DNA from: an uncultured Mucispirillum sp.
Lineage (GTDB): Bacteria > Chrysiogenota > Deferribacteres > Deferribacterales > Mucispirillaceae
Length of the DNA: 6,081 nucleotides
Assembly: GCA_945929285.1 (NCBI GenBank)
Contig: CAMEOC010000071.1
Span: 1 to 6,081, forward strand
Direction of reading: 5' to 3'
In this document: positions 1 through 5,031 of the stretch, one piece after another
How positions within the stretch are numbered: position 1 is the first letter of the stretch
How the letters are laid out: every line of letters begins with the position of its first letter
The notes under the pieces: model-generated
What the model was told of the DNA's origin: nothing
The model's database searches: none
The model's input: the letters and a program-made list of their open reading frames with translations, nothing else
Translations under genes and position numbers: made by a program

Positions 1-192
1 GATAGCTGCTTCGCCTTTATAGTATAAATCAATGTAAGAAATGAAGTGTTCAGTAGTATTAGGGTGAGCAATTTCTGCACCAACAGAAACTTCCACAATT
101 ACATTTTCGCCTTCTTTAGATAATACTTTAATAACTGGCACATGTTTTTCAGCTTTAAAATCAGCTGTTTTGATAGAATTAGATATAGACAT
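1..192 (-). CDS. Superoxide reductase, class II (neelaredoxin / desulfoferrodoxin iron-binding domain), partial
   Basis: This non-haem iron enzyme reduces superoxide to hydrogen peroxide in the cytoplasm of anaerobes and microaerophiles, with electrons usually supplied by rubredoxin. The 64 visible residues contain the family's E-K-H-V-P motif (E15, H17) and H-P-N-T-T-E-H (H43 to H49). By comparison with characterised one-iron enzymes, H17, H43 and H49 are iron ligands and E15 is the labile sixth ligand. The last two ligands, a C-terminal Cys and His, lie beyond the window edge. There is no N-terminal four-cysteine desulforedoxin domain, so this is the one-iron class, not a two-iron desulfoferrodoxin. 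The ATG at 192 is preceded by a clear GGGAGGA SD sequence (197-203). The gene has its own promoter and is separated by 93 bases from the end of the upstream array, so it is probably an independent transcription unit, although read-through cannot be excluded. Confidence 0.92.
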   Translation of the reverse strand, partial: MSISNSIKTADFKAEKHVPVIKVLSKEGENVIVEVSVGAEIAHPNTTEHFISYIDLYYKGEAAI

Positions 193-221
193 ATGGTCCT
201 CCCATTTTTATTATTTATATA

Positions 222-250
222 ACTATACCAATTTTATCTTATTTAAGCAA
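222..250 (-). promoter_or_regulatory. Sigma70-type promoter of the superoxide reductase gene
   Basis: Read on the minus strand, a -35 box TTGCTT (245-250) and a -10 box TATAGT (222-227) are separated by exactly 17 bases. Transcription would start near 215, giving a leader of about 22 bases that contains the GGGAGGA ribosome binding site. The boxes match four and five of six consensus positions. It is predicted from sequence only. Confidence 0.6.
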
Positions 251-260
251 GCCCTTAAAT
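241..260. repeat. Inverted repeat overlapping the -35 box of the superoxide reductase promoter
   Basis: A perfect 7-base inverted repeat, ATTTAAG - 6 bases - CTTAAAT, has its promoter-proximal arm over most of the -35 hexamer. It could be an operator for a dimeric, for example redox-responsive, repressor, or a weak hairpin after the upstream array. It is not a convincing intrinsic terminator because the stem is almost all A/T and no T-run follows on the minus strand. Such short A/T palindromes also arise by chance in sequence this AT-rich. Confidence 0.3.
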
Positions 261-285
261 TAAAAATATTGTGTTTTATGTGTAG

Positions 286-804
286 TTATTTTATTTTCTC
301 ACATTTTTCCATATCTTTTATAAATACAGAAGATGTATTTGCCCTAAGTTTTTCCTTAAATATATCAAGCCTTTTTATATATTGGTTTTCCATTTCACTT
401 TGAATAAATGATTCCATATATAAATAAGATGAGTTAATAGCCTTATAGGTGCATTCCACATATTTTATATGTCTTTGATATTCTGCATTACTGCTTTTTT
501 GGCTGTATTCTTCTATAATACTAAAAGATTTTTCAAGTTTTTTCTTAATATACCCAATAAACCTGAGCATTCTTTTATAAGATGGTGCTTTAGATATTTC
601 TTCTTCATCTTCCATTATTTCAAGGCTTATAAGGTAAAGTTTATCTTCCAGCTGATATTTATATTTTTCTATATTATTATCCACTTCCTTATTATCTACT
701 TTAGCGGTTTTACTGCTGCTTTCATTTTGTATGCTAAAAGTTTTATTTTTTGCACAGCCCAGTAGCAAAAAGGGGATAGATAATAATATAAAAAATTTTT
801 TCAT
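286..804 (-). CDS. Array protein A: predicted lipoprotein of unknown function
   Basis: I do not recognise the family. The 172-residue product begins with M-K-K and a hydrophobic stretch ending in the lipobox L-L-G-C (Cys17), so it should be lipidated. The +2 residue is Ala, not Asp, which in diderms with an E. coli-like Lol rule predicts the outer membrane. After a Ser/Asn/Lys-rich linker (about 20-45) the protein is charged and apparently all helical, with acidic (E62-E69) and Lys-rich (87-92) patches. Two further cysteines, C118 and C168, are present. It is last in the array; its ATG is one base after the stop of gene B, with a GGA about nine bases upstream, so translation is probably coupled. 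It is the most diverged member: length, position and helical character fit the group, but the shared G-x-I-T-x-x-E turn is not clear here. Confidence 0.85.
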   Translation of the reverse strand: MKKFFILLSIPFLLLGCAKNKTFSIQNESSSKTAKVDNKEVDNNIEKYKYQLEDKLYLISLEIMEDEEEISKAPSYKRMLRFIGYIKKKLEKSFSIIEEYSQKSSNAEYQRHIKYVECTYKAINSSYLYMESFIQSEMENQYIKRLDIFKEKLRANTSSVFIKDMEKCEKIK

Positions 805-805
805 A

Positions 806-1303
806 CTATTTTTCCACTTTTTTTGATATTTCTTTTAAAATCCTGTCTTGTATTTTTGTTAAATCATCAATTTCTTTTCCAGAAGCAGCAACAGCCGTTT
901 CCAGCTCATTGAAAAAAGCTTCATATGTTATTTGGTTTCTGTTTTTAAAAGATATAAGCATATCTTGAGTAAAGGAGTTTATTTTTTCAATATATTCTAT
1001 TTTAGTATGCAGGTATGATTTTCCTAAATCGCTTTTTATTTCCTTATCAAGCTCATGGAGTTTTTTTATAATATTATCTTCAACCTTATTAAGTTCTGCA
1101 AGTGATTTTTCTATATCCACAGTTTTATTATCAATAAGAGCCTGCCTGATATTATATATTTCATTGCCAGATTTTTCTATAAATTCATTATCCAGAGGCG
1201 AAATTTTATGTATGATTAAATAATAATCATTTTCTGATTTAGCAGTATTTTTACTACATGATGCTAAAATAACCAATAAAAGAAGCAGAGCAATTTTTTT
1301 CAT
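806..1303 (-). CDS. Array protein B: predicted lipoprotein of unknown function
   Basis: The 165-residue product has a lipoprotein signal M-K-K-(hydrophobic)-L-A-S-C with the lipidated residue at Cys16; Ser at +2 is compatible with outer-membrane sorting. The mature part is polar, rich in Lys, Glu and Ile, and predicted almost entirely helical with coiled-coil-like spacing (about 55-92). Residues 119-130 carry F-K-N-R-N-Q-I-T-Y-E-A-F, the array's helix-turn-helix signature in a form without Gly. The start is well supported: an AAAGG SD lies eight bases before the ATG, and that SD is itself inside the last codons of gene C, only six bases separating the two reading frames. No enzyme motif is visible and no function is assigned. 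Confidence 0.87.
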   Translation of the reverse strand: MKKIALLLLLVILASCSKNTAKSENDYYLIIHKISPLDNEFIEKSGNEIYNIRQALIDNKTVDIEKSLAELNKVEDNIIKKLHELDKEIKSDLGKSYLHTKIEYIEKINSFTQDMLISFKNRNQITYEAFFNELETAVAASGKEIDDLTKIQDRILKEISKKVEK

Positions 1304-1309
1304 AATTTT

Positions 1310-1813
1310 TTACCTTTCATTTATTTCTTCAATTATATTTTCCAATAATTTTGTTTGTTTTTTTTGTATTTCTCTTATTTTTTTATTATATATAATCTGG
1401 GTAAGTTTTGCATTATTATTAATGTCATGTTCGCCCATACTTTTAAACTGCCTAATGGTTTCCCGCACATATTCAGACTGAATATCTAAAGACTGTACAG
1501 TATATTCATGGTATTTTTTTATTTCTTTTGTGGCAATATATACACTTATTTCTTTAGTAAGCACCATTAGTTTTTTAAGTTCGTTTTCTATTTCCACATT
1601 ATCTTTTTCAAACTGCACTAAATTATTACTTTCTTTAAATCTGGCAATTGAATCAACCATTTTTTCATTTACTAGCTTTATTTTAACATTTAGTTCCTGC
1701 TCAATGGCAGAATACCTATCTATATCTTTTTTTAAAATATTAACATCTGTTTTAGCACATGATATTAATAAAAATACAGAAAGCAGGGCAGTTATTTTAA
1801 TTATTTTCTTCAA
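1310..1813 (-). CDS. Array protein C: predicted lipoprotein of unknown function, TTG start
   Basis: The 167-residue product has a signal ending in the lipobox L-I-S-C (Cys19), with Ala at +2. The mature chain is charged and helical. It is the clearest relative of protein E: T-K-E-I-K-K-Y-H-E-Y-T (95-105) matches T-Q-E-V-R-D-Y-H-N-I-T of E (94-104) at nearly the same position, followed by a helix of similar length, but the Gly turn (M-G-E-H-D, 126-130) has lost the I-T part. The frame starts with TTG, not ATG; no ATG exists in frame between it and the lipobox, and the signal peptide needs this start. The start lies inside the last codons of gene D, a 17-base overlap, with only a weak GGA upstream, so expression probably depends on translational coupling to D. 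Confidence 0.83.
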   Translation of the reverse strand: MKKIIKITALLSVFLLISCAKTDVNILKKDIDRYSAIEQELNVKIKLVNEKMVDSIARFKESNNLVQFEKDNVEIENELKKLMVLTKEISVYIATKEIKKYHEYTVQSLDIQSEYVRETIRQFKSMGEHDINNNAKLTQIIYNKKIREIQKKQTKLLENIIEEINER

Positions 1814-2393
1814 TTAACTTATCCACAGCTGCAAGAAAATTTATACCATTTGTATCTGCAGGAGTTAATGCTCCGTGAGTGTTATGCAGCATTTCATAAT
1901 ATGTATCATAAGAAAGGCTGCCTTCTTTTTTATACACATCTACAAGGTTATATATGGTTTCATTTTGCAGTTTTATATATTTTTTTAAGCTAGTATATGC
2001 TAATTTATACTGGTTACTTTTTGCATTATTAATGGCATTATCTATTAGTATAAAAAGTTTTTCTTCATCACTTTTTATATAGCTTATAAGTTTTTCTAAA
2101 TTATCATTTTTACTATCAAGCAAAGCATCTAAAAGTATATTTGTATTGTCGTTTAAGTTATCAAATATGTTTCTAAATTCCATTAAATATTTTGTTTTAT
2201 ATGTAGCAGTATCTGCTTTTAATTCATCACTGGAATTAAGATATATGGCAACTTCTTCCATGGTGCTATTTGTTTGATTTGTTGCAATATTTTCTATATT
2301 TTCCATACTATTTTCAGCCCTGTATATAATAATAAGGGCTGAAATAATAGCTAATAATAGTATGATTATTGCAATAATATATGTTTTTATCAT
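1797..2393 (-). CDS. Array protein D: predicted membrane-anchored protein of unknown function
   Basis: The 198-residue product has one long, uninterrupted hydrophobic segment at residues 5-24, bounded by Lys3 and Arg25, with no lipobox and no obvious signal-peptidase site. It is therefore best read as a single N-terminal inner-membrane anchor with the remainder probably outside the cytoplasm. The rest is helical and rich in Asn, Lys and Leu. Residues 154-169 contain Y-K-K-E-G-S-L-S-Y-D-T-Y-Y, matching the turn signature of E, F and H. The C-terminal 20-30 residues (H-G-A-L-T-P-A-D-T-N-G) are less charged and have no counterpart in the neighbours. The ATG at 2393 has no good SD; it was chosen because any later Met would delete the anchor. 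It lies 22 bases after gene E and overlaps gene C by 17 bases. Confidence 0.83.
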   Translation of the reverse strand: MIKTYIIAIIILLLAIISALIIIYRAENSMENIENIATNQTNSTMEEVAIYLNSSDELKADTATYKTKYLMEFRNIFDNLNDNTNILLDALLDSKNDNLEKLISYIKSDEEKLFILIDNAINNAKSNQYKLAYTSLKKYIKLQNETIYNLVDVYKKEGSLSYDTYYEMLHNTHGALTPADTNGINFLAAVDKLIEENN

Positions 2394-2415
2394 TATGAAA
2401 AATGTTTGCCTGATA

Positions 2416-2928
2416 TTATTTTTTGTTGTTTTGGTCTGGGTGGATTACAGCTGTTAAAGTTTTAAGGATAGCTGCATTTTTCCTATCCATTTCAGCAAAA
2501 GAGCTTTCATATTTTTTAGTTATTCTAGCTTTTTCATCATCAGTAATTTTGCCGTTTTTAAGATAAGATGATATTGCATCTTTTAAAAACTCATGGCGCA
2601 GTTTTATATATTCCATAGTAATATTATGGTAATCTCTCACTTCCTGGGTTTTTATTTTAAGGGTGTATTTTTGCATGTGGTCTAAAATATATTTTACTTG
2701 GTTATCAATAATTTTCATGCTGGCATTTACATCATGTTTTGCACCTTTTTCTATAACATTATCAATAACCACAGTTTCCTGTTCTATTTTTGCAAGGGCA
2801 TCCACCACTTTTACATTAACATAAGTATTATACATTTCCAAATCTTCCATAACTTCTTTTTTTATGGAAGCAAAAGATATACCAGCAACTGCAAATACTA
2901 AAATTAATAAAGTAAATAATTTTTTCAT
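2416..2928 (-). CDS. Array protein E: predicted secreted/periplasmic helical protein of unknown function
   Basis: The 170-residue product has a classical signal peptide: M-K-K, a hydrophobic core, and S-F-A with predicted cleavage after Ala20. The mature protein of about 150 residues has three or more long helices. It shows the array signatures most fully: K-T-Q-E-V-R-D-Y-H (93-101), shared with C and in part with F; Y-L-K-N-G-K-I-T-D-D-E (122-132); and K-K-Y-E (138-141). A short polar tail ends in D-Q-N-N-K-K. There is no Cys in the mature chain and no catalytic motif. The start is firm: AGGAGA (2934-2939) lies five bases before the ATG. It follows gene F after 16 bases. Because it resembles both C (a lipoprotein) and F (secreted), it is the most useful query for finding the family elsewhere. 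Confidence 0.88.
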   Translation of the reverse strand: MKKLFTLLILVFAVAGISFASIKKEVMEDLEMYNTYVNVKVVDALAKIEQETVVIDNVIEKGAKHDVNASMKIIDNQVKYILDHMQKYTLKIKTQEVRDYHNITMEYIKLRHEFLKDAISSYLKNGKITDDEKARITKKYESSFAEMDRKNAAILKTLTAVIHPDQNNKK

Positions 2929-2944
2929 TTAATTCTCCTATATA

Positions 2945-3436
2945 TTAAAATACAGCAGATAAAAATTCGTTTCTTATATCTGCTGCTTTTTTCTTAATGG
3001 CTTTTTCTTCTTCTTTATATTGTTTTTCTATGTTTTTTATTTCTTTTTTTGTTATACTTCCCTTTGCATTATAAAAAGCAACTATTTCACCGGCAACTTT
3101 TTCATAAAAAGAAAGCTCCATATAAGGGTAGGTAAGGGCATCTTTCATATTTTTTGTTTTAAATACATTAATATGGGCTTTTATATAAGCATCCAGATTA
3201 CATATTTCAGCATGTATATTATTTAGTTTTTCATAAGCTGTGCTTTTTTCATTATATAAAAGTAAAGATTTAATATCATCAATATTTTTAAATACATTTT
3301 TTTGAGCTTGATTAATAACTTTTTCCACATCTTTACTGTATATTTTATAATCATCAAATAAATCATCTTTTAATGCTGCAAAAGAAGCATTTGCAATAAA
3401 AAAGCATATAAGTATATAGGATAATACTCTAACCAT
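2945..3436 (-). CDS. Array protein F: predicted secreted/periplasmic helical protein of unknown function
   Basis: The 163-residue product has a signal peptide (M-V-R, hydrophobic core, A-S-F-A) with predicted cleavage after Ala20, the same position as in E and H. The mature part is Lys- and Glu-rich and helical. F-K-T-K-N-M-K-D (92-99) parallels K-T-Q-E-V-R-D of E and F-K-T-Y-K-M of G. The turn A-K-G-S-I-T-K-K-E (124-132) and K-Q-Y-K-E (138-142) fall at the same residue numbers as in E, so the two chains align without gaps over this part. A highly charged segment follows (E141-K150). One Cys (C79) remains in the mature chain. An AGAAGG SD eight bases before the ATG supports the start. It lies 23 bases after gene G. 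Confidence 0.87.
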   Translation of the reverse strand: MVRVLSYILICFFIANASFAALKDDLFDDYKIYSKDVEKVINQAQKNVFKNIDDIKSLLLYNEKSTAYEKLNNIHAEICNLDAYIKAHINVFKTKNMKDALTYPYMELSFYEKVAGEIVAFYNAKGSITKKEIKNIEKQYKEEEKAIKKKAADIRNEFLSAVF

Positions 3437-3459
3437 AAACTATACCTTCTAAATTTTTC

Positions 3460-4056
3460 CTAAGCTTTTAATTCACCAGCTAAGGCAATTACAAGCATTG
3501 TGGTTTTAATAAACTGCTTTCCTATGGTTTTTTCACTGTCATCATATTTATTAAGCAGCATTCTATATTCTTCTTTACTAAGCTGGTTATAAAGGCAGTC
3601 CATAATTTCTACCCCAAGTTTTTCATCAATCTTTTCATATTTTGTAACAATACCTTTATATTCATTGAAAGTGAGGGCTTCATTTTCTGCAAACCGTTTA
3701 ATTATTTCATAGCCTTTTGCTATTTTAAAACGGCATTGTTTATCCAGCAGGTTTATAAAAACCCTCATTTTATATGTTTTAAAGCCATTAAAGTTTGCTT
3801 TTAGTATGGTTAAGTTATGCTCTAAAGTTTTTAAAGTATTTCTTAACCTAAAAACATCGTTTCTTGTAAGCTGGTATTTTGTAATATCAAGCATGGTAAC
3901 GGCTTTATCCACCTGGTTTACAATATCTTCAAACCTGGATTCAAGGCCCTGGCTTAAAAGGTCTAAATCATCTGCAAAATTTTTAATTTCCCCGGTAACA
4001 TTTTTTGCACTAGTTTCTGCAATAAGTTTTGAAAGGTTAAATTCCTGCTCGTTCAT
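3460..4056 (-). CDS. Array protein G: helical protein without export signal, carrying a duplicated turn motif
   Basis: The 198-residue product starts M-N-E-Q-E-F with a polar N-terminus, so it is predicted cytoplasmic, unlike every other member. It still belongs to the group: F-K-T-Y-K-M (92-97) matches F, and A-L-T-F-N-E-Y (127-133) with T-K-Y-E-K (138-142) matches H. The last motif appears twice: L-T-F-N-E-Y...K-Y (128-140) and L-S-K-E-E-Y...K-Y (159-171), 31 residues apart, which accounts for its extra length. The C-terminus is mildly hydrophobic (M187-G194) but too short to span a membrane. The ATG comes four bases after the stop of gene H and has no recognisable SD, so coupling to H is likely. 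It may act as an intracellular partner of the exported members; that is inference only. Confidence 0.82.
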   Translation of the reverse strand: MNEQEFNLSKLIAETSAKNVTGEIKNFADDLDLLSQGLESRFEDIVNQVDKAVTMLDITKYQLTRNDVFRLRNTLKTLEHNLTILKANFNGFKTYKMRVFINLLDKQCRFKIAKGYEIIKRFAENEALTFNEYKGIVTKYEKIDEKLGVEIMDCLYNQLSKEEYRMLLNKYDDSEKTIGKQFIKTTMLVIALAGELKA

Positions 4057-4060
4057 AAAA

Positions 4061-4510
4061 TCACATATTTTTATAGCGTTCTAAAGATTTTTGAAGTCGT
4101 TTTGCTTCTTTTTCATATTTAGAAACAACTTTATTATACTCTTTTTGGGTTATTGTCCCGTTATTTTCATATATTTCTAAAAGTTCTTTAGCTACATATA
4201 TAGTTAAAAGCTGTATGGAAGCCATATCCTGCACAATGGTGTGAAGGTCTTTATTACTTATAACTTCATCTGCCTTTGTTTTAATATCTGTAATAGTTTT
4301 TTCACTTTCACTTATTTTTTCTTTCATAGAAGGCAGTTGTTTATAAATGTAGAGCCTAGTATTTGGCCACAGGGTATCTGTAATATTTTTCATTTCCCCA
4401 CCGGTTTCTAAAATAGTGCGAATCATTTCTTGAAACTCTACCTTTTCATCAGCAAAGGCAAATAGTGGCACAAATAAAGCTATTACTGCAGTAATAATTA
4501 TTTTTTTCAT
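4061..4510 (-). CDS. Array protein H: predicted secreted/periplasmic helical protein of unknown function, first gene of the array
   Basis: The 149-residue product is the shortest member. It has a signal peptide (M-K-K-I, hydrophobic core, A-F-A) with predicted cleavage after Ala20, leaving about 129 residues. The mature chain is charged and helical, has no Cys, and ends in a coiled-coil-like stretch (about 121-149). Residues 114-135 read I-Y-E-N-N-G-T-I-T-Q-K-E-Y followed by K-Y-E-K-E, the best match to the consensus turn and closely parallel to G (N-E-Y...K-Y-E-K). It is the promoter-proximal gene: a candidate extended -10 promoter lies 35-63 bases upstream, in the 71-base gap after the HNH gene. 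The SD is weak, only a GAG about ten bases before the ATG, but the signal peptide fixes the start. Confidence 0.85.
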   Translation of the reverse strand: MKKIIITAVIALFVPLFAFADEKVEFQEMIRTILETGGEMKNITDTLWPNTRLYIYKQLPSMKEKISESEKTITDIKTKADEVISNKDLHTIVQDMASIQLLTIYVAKELLEIYENNGTITQKEYNKVVSKYEKEAKRLQKSLERYKNM

Positions 4511-4544
4511 AATTTAAACTCATATACATAAAATATTAAAATTT

Positions 4545-4573
4545 ATAGTAACAGTATTAAAACTCTTTTACAA
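4545..4573 (-). promoter_or_regulatory. Candidate promoter of the eight-gene array
   Basis: On the minus strand a -35 box TTGTAA (4568-4573) and a -10 box TACTAT (4545-4550) are 17 bases apart, and TG one base before the -10 makes it an extended -10 (TGTTACTAT). Each hexamer matches four of six consensus bases. It lies between the HNH gene stop and gene H, so the array could be transcribed independently of the HNH gene. There is no convincing terminator in the same gap, so read-through from the HNH gene remains possible. Confidence 0.45.
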
Positions 4574-4581
4574 GAAAAAAT

Positions 4582-4881
4582 CTATTGTTTCTTTAAATTT
4601 TCTAAATATTCTATCCATTCTATTGGCAGTTTATGTTTTTTCATGTTATTACATTCTTTACAAGCTGGCACCAGGTTATTTTTAGTGGATTTGCCACCTC
4701 GTATTAGTGGAACAACATGGTCCATGGTAAGCTCTTTTGGTGGAAATGTTTTGCCACAGTAGTAGCATTCCCCTTTAGAAATCTTTTCGTTCCACCAGTT
4801 TGTTTTTCTAAGGCTTCTGGCTTTTTCTCTTTCTTTTGCTATCTCTTTACTATCTGCCTGTGGTATAAAAAAATCGTTCAT
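4582..4881 (-). CDS. Small stand-alone HNH endonuclease-like protein
   Basis: The 99-residue product is a single HNH (beta-beta-alpha-metal) domain. Two zinc-knuckle pairs, C39-x-x-C42 and C74-x-x-C77, frame the core T-M-D-H-V-V-P-L (D54, H55 the presumed metal-binding and general-base pair), R-G-G-K-S-T, N69, and the C-K-E-C-N knuckle followed by H83. All residues expected of an active nuclease are present. A basic, Arg/Lys-rich N-terminal helix (14-26) with the R-K-T-N-W-W segment precedes the domain. Stand-alone proteins of this build are common chromosomal genes in anaerobic bacteria; their role is not established, and nothing here (no integrase, terminase or methylase) points to a phage or restriction setting. 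Start: ATG at 4881 with a weak AAGAG seven bases upstream. It is transcribed toward the array and divergently from pckA. Confidence 0.85.
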   Translation of the reverse strand: MNDFFIPQADSKEIAKEREKARSLRKTNWWNEKISKGECYYCGKTFPPKELTMDHVVPLIRGGKSTKNNLVPACKECNNMKKHKLPIEWIEYLENLKKQ

Positions 4882-4935
4882 AATCTAACTCTTAATAAAT
4901 TTGTAAAATTTTTAAAGATTTTTTGCTTAATATTA

Positions 4936-4964
4936 TTGACCTTATAAAAATAATGTATTATGCT
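4936..4964 (+). promoter_or_regulatory. Sigma70-type promoter of pckA
   Basis: A -35 box TTGACC (4936-4941, five of six consensus) and a -10 box TATGCT (4959-4964, four of six) have an ideal 17-base spacer. Transcription would begin near 4971, leaving a leader of about 60 bases before the pckA ATG. The intergenic region 4882-5031 also has to hold whatever drives the divergent HNH gene; I could not find a strong promoter in that direction. Confidence 0.6.
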
Positions 4965-4983
4965 TAATATATAATTTAATTGA

Positions 4984-5013
4984 GGCTGTTTGTAAACACA
5001 AAAAACAACAGTC
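4984..5013 (+). promoter_or_regulatory. Hairpin in the pckA leader
   Basis: GGCTG-T-TTGT (4984-4993) can pair with ACAA-CAGTC (5005-5008 and 5009-5013), giving nine pairs including one G-U and one bulged T, around an 11-base A-rich loop. It sits six bases before the SD and leaves it unpaired. It may stabilise the messenger RNA or act as a regulatory site. No T-run follows, so it is not a terminator, and it matches no riboswitch class I know. Confidence 0.35.
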
Positions 5014-5018
5014 TAAAT

Positions 5019-5024
5019 GGAGGA
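5019..5024 (+). promoter_or_regulatory. Ribosome binding site that decides the pckA start
   Basis: GGAGGA lies seven bases before the ATG at 5032. An in-frame ATG at 5017 overlaps this SD and would add only M-E-E-E-N, which is the SD itself translated, so 5032 is the real start. Confidence 0.8.
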
Positions 5025-5031
5025 AGAAAAT

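Noticed and set aside
196..285. Intrinsic terminator between the array and the superoxide reductase gene.
   Set aside because: The only hairpin is a 7-base A/T stem without a following T-run on the minus strand, and it overlaps a good promoter.
170..403. Plus-strand open frame covering the superoxide reductase start and its promoter.
   Set aside because: It runs antisense across a recognisable coding start, a promoter and the end of gene A, and has a low-complexity Phe/Ile/Leu composition.
1358..1365. Run of eight T (Lys/Gln codons in gene C) as a phase-variation tract; similar 7-base A runs at signal-peptide starts.
   Set aside because: Such runs are expected in AAA-rich, AT-rich genes. 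The tract is near the 3' end of gene C, where a slip would have little switching effect.
469..4084. Plus-strand open frames running opposite to the array genes (for example 469-765, 1530-1817, 3806-4084).
   Set aside because: They are Phe/Ile/Ser-rich mirror translations of AT-rich minus-strand genes, and each lies within, or almost wholly over, a minus-strand gene with better support.
286..4510. The array as a phage, toxin-antitoxin or CRISPR-associated locus.
   Set aside because: There is no integrase, structural, terminase, DNA-binding or nuclease motif in the eight genes and no direct-repeat array; six of the eight carry export signals and one a membrane anchor.
4582..4881. HNH gene as a group I/II intron or inteil-type homing endonuclease, or a restriction enzyme.
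   Set aside because: It is a complete free-standing gene with no interrupted host gene, no intron-like flanks and no methyltransferase nearby.
5017..5031. Upstream ATG giving pckA five extra residues.
   Set aside because: The ATG overlaps the SD sequence; the extra residues are only the translated GGAGGA region, and the ATG at 5032 has ideal spacing.
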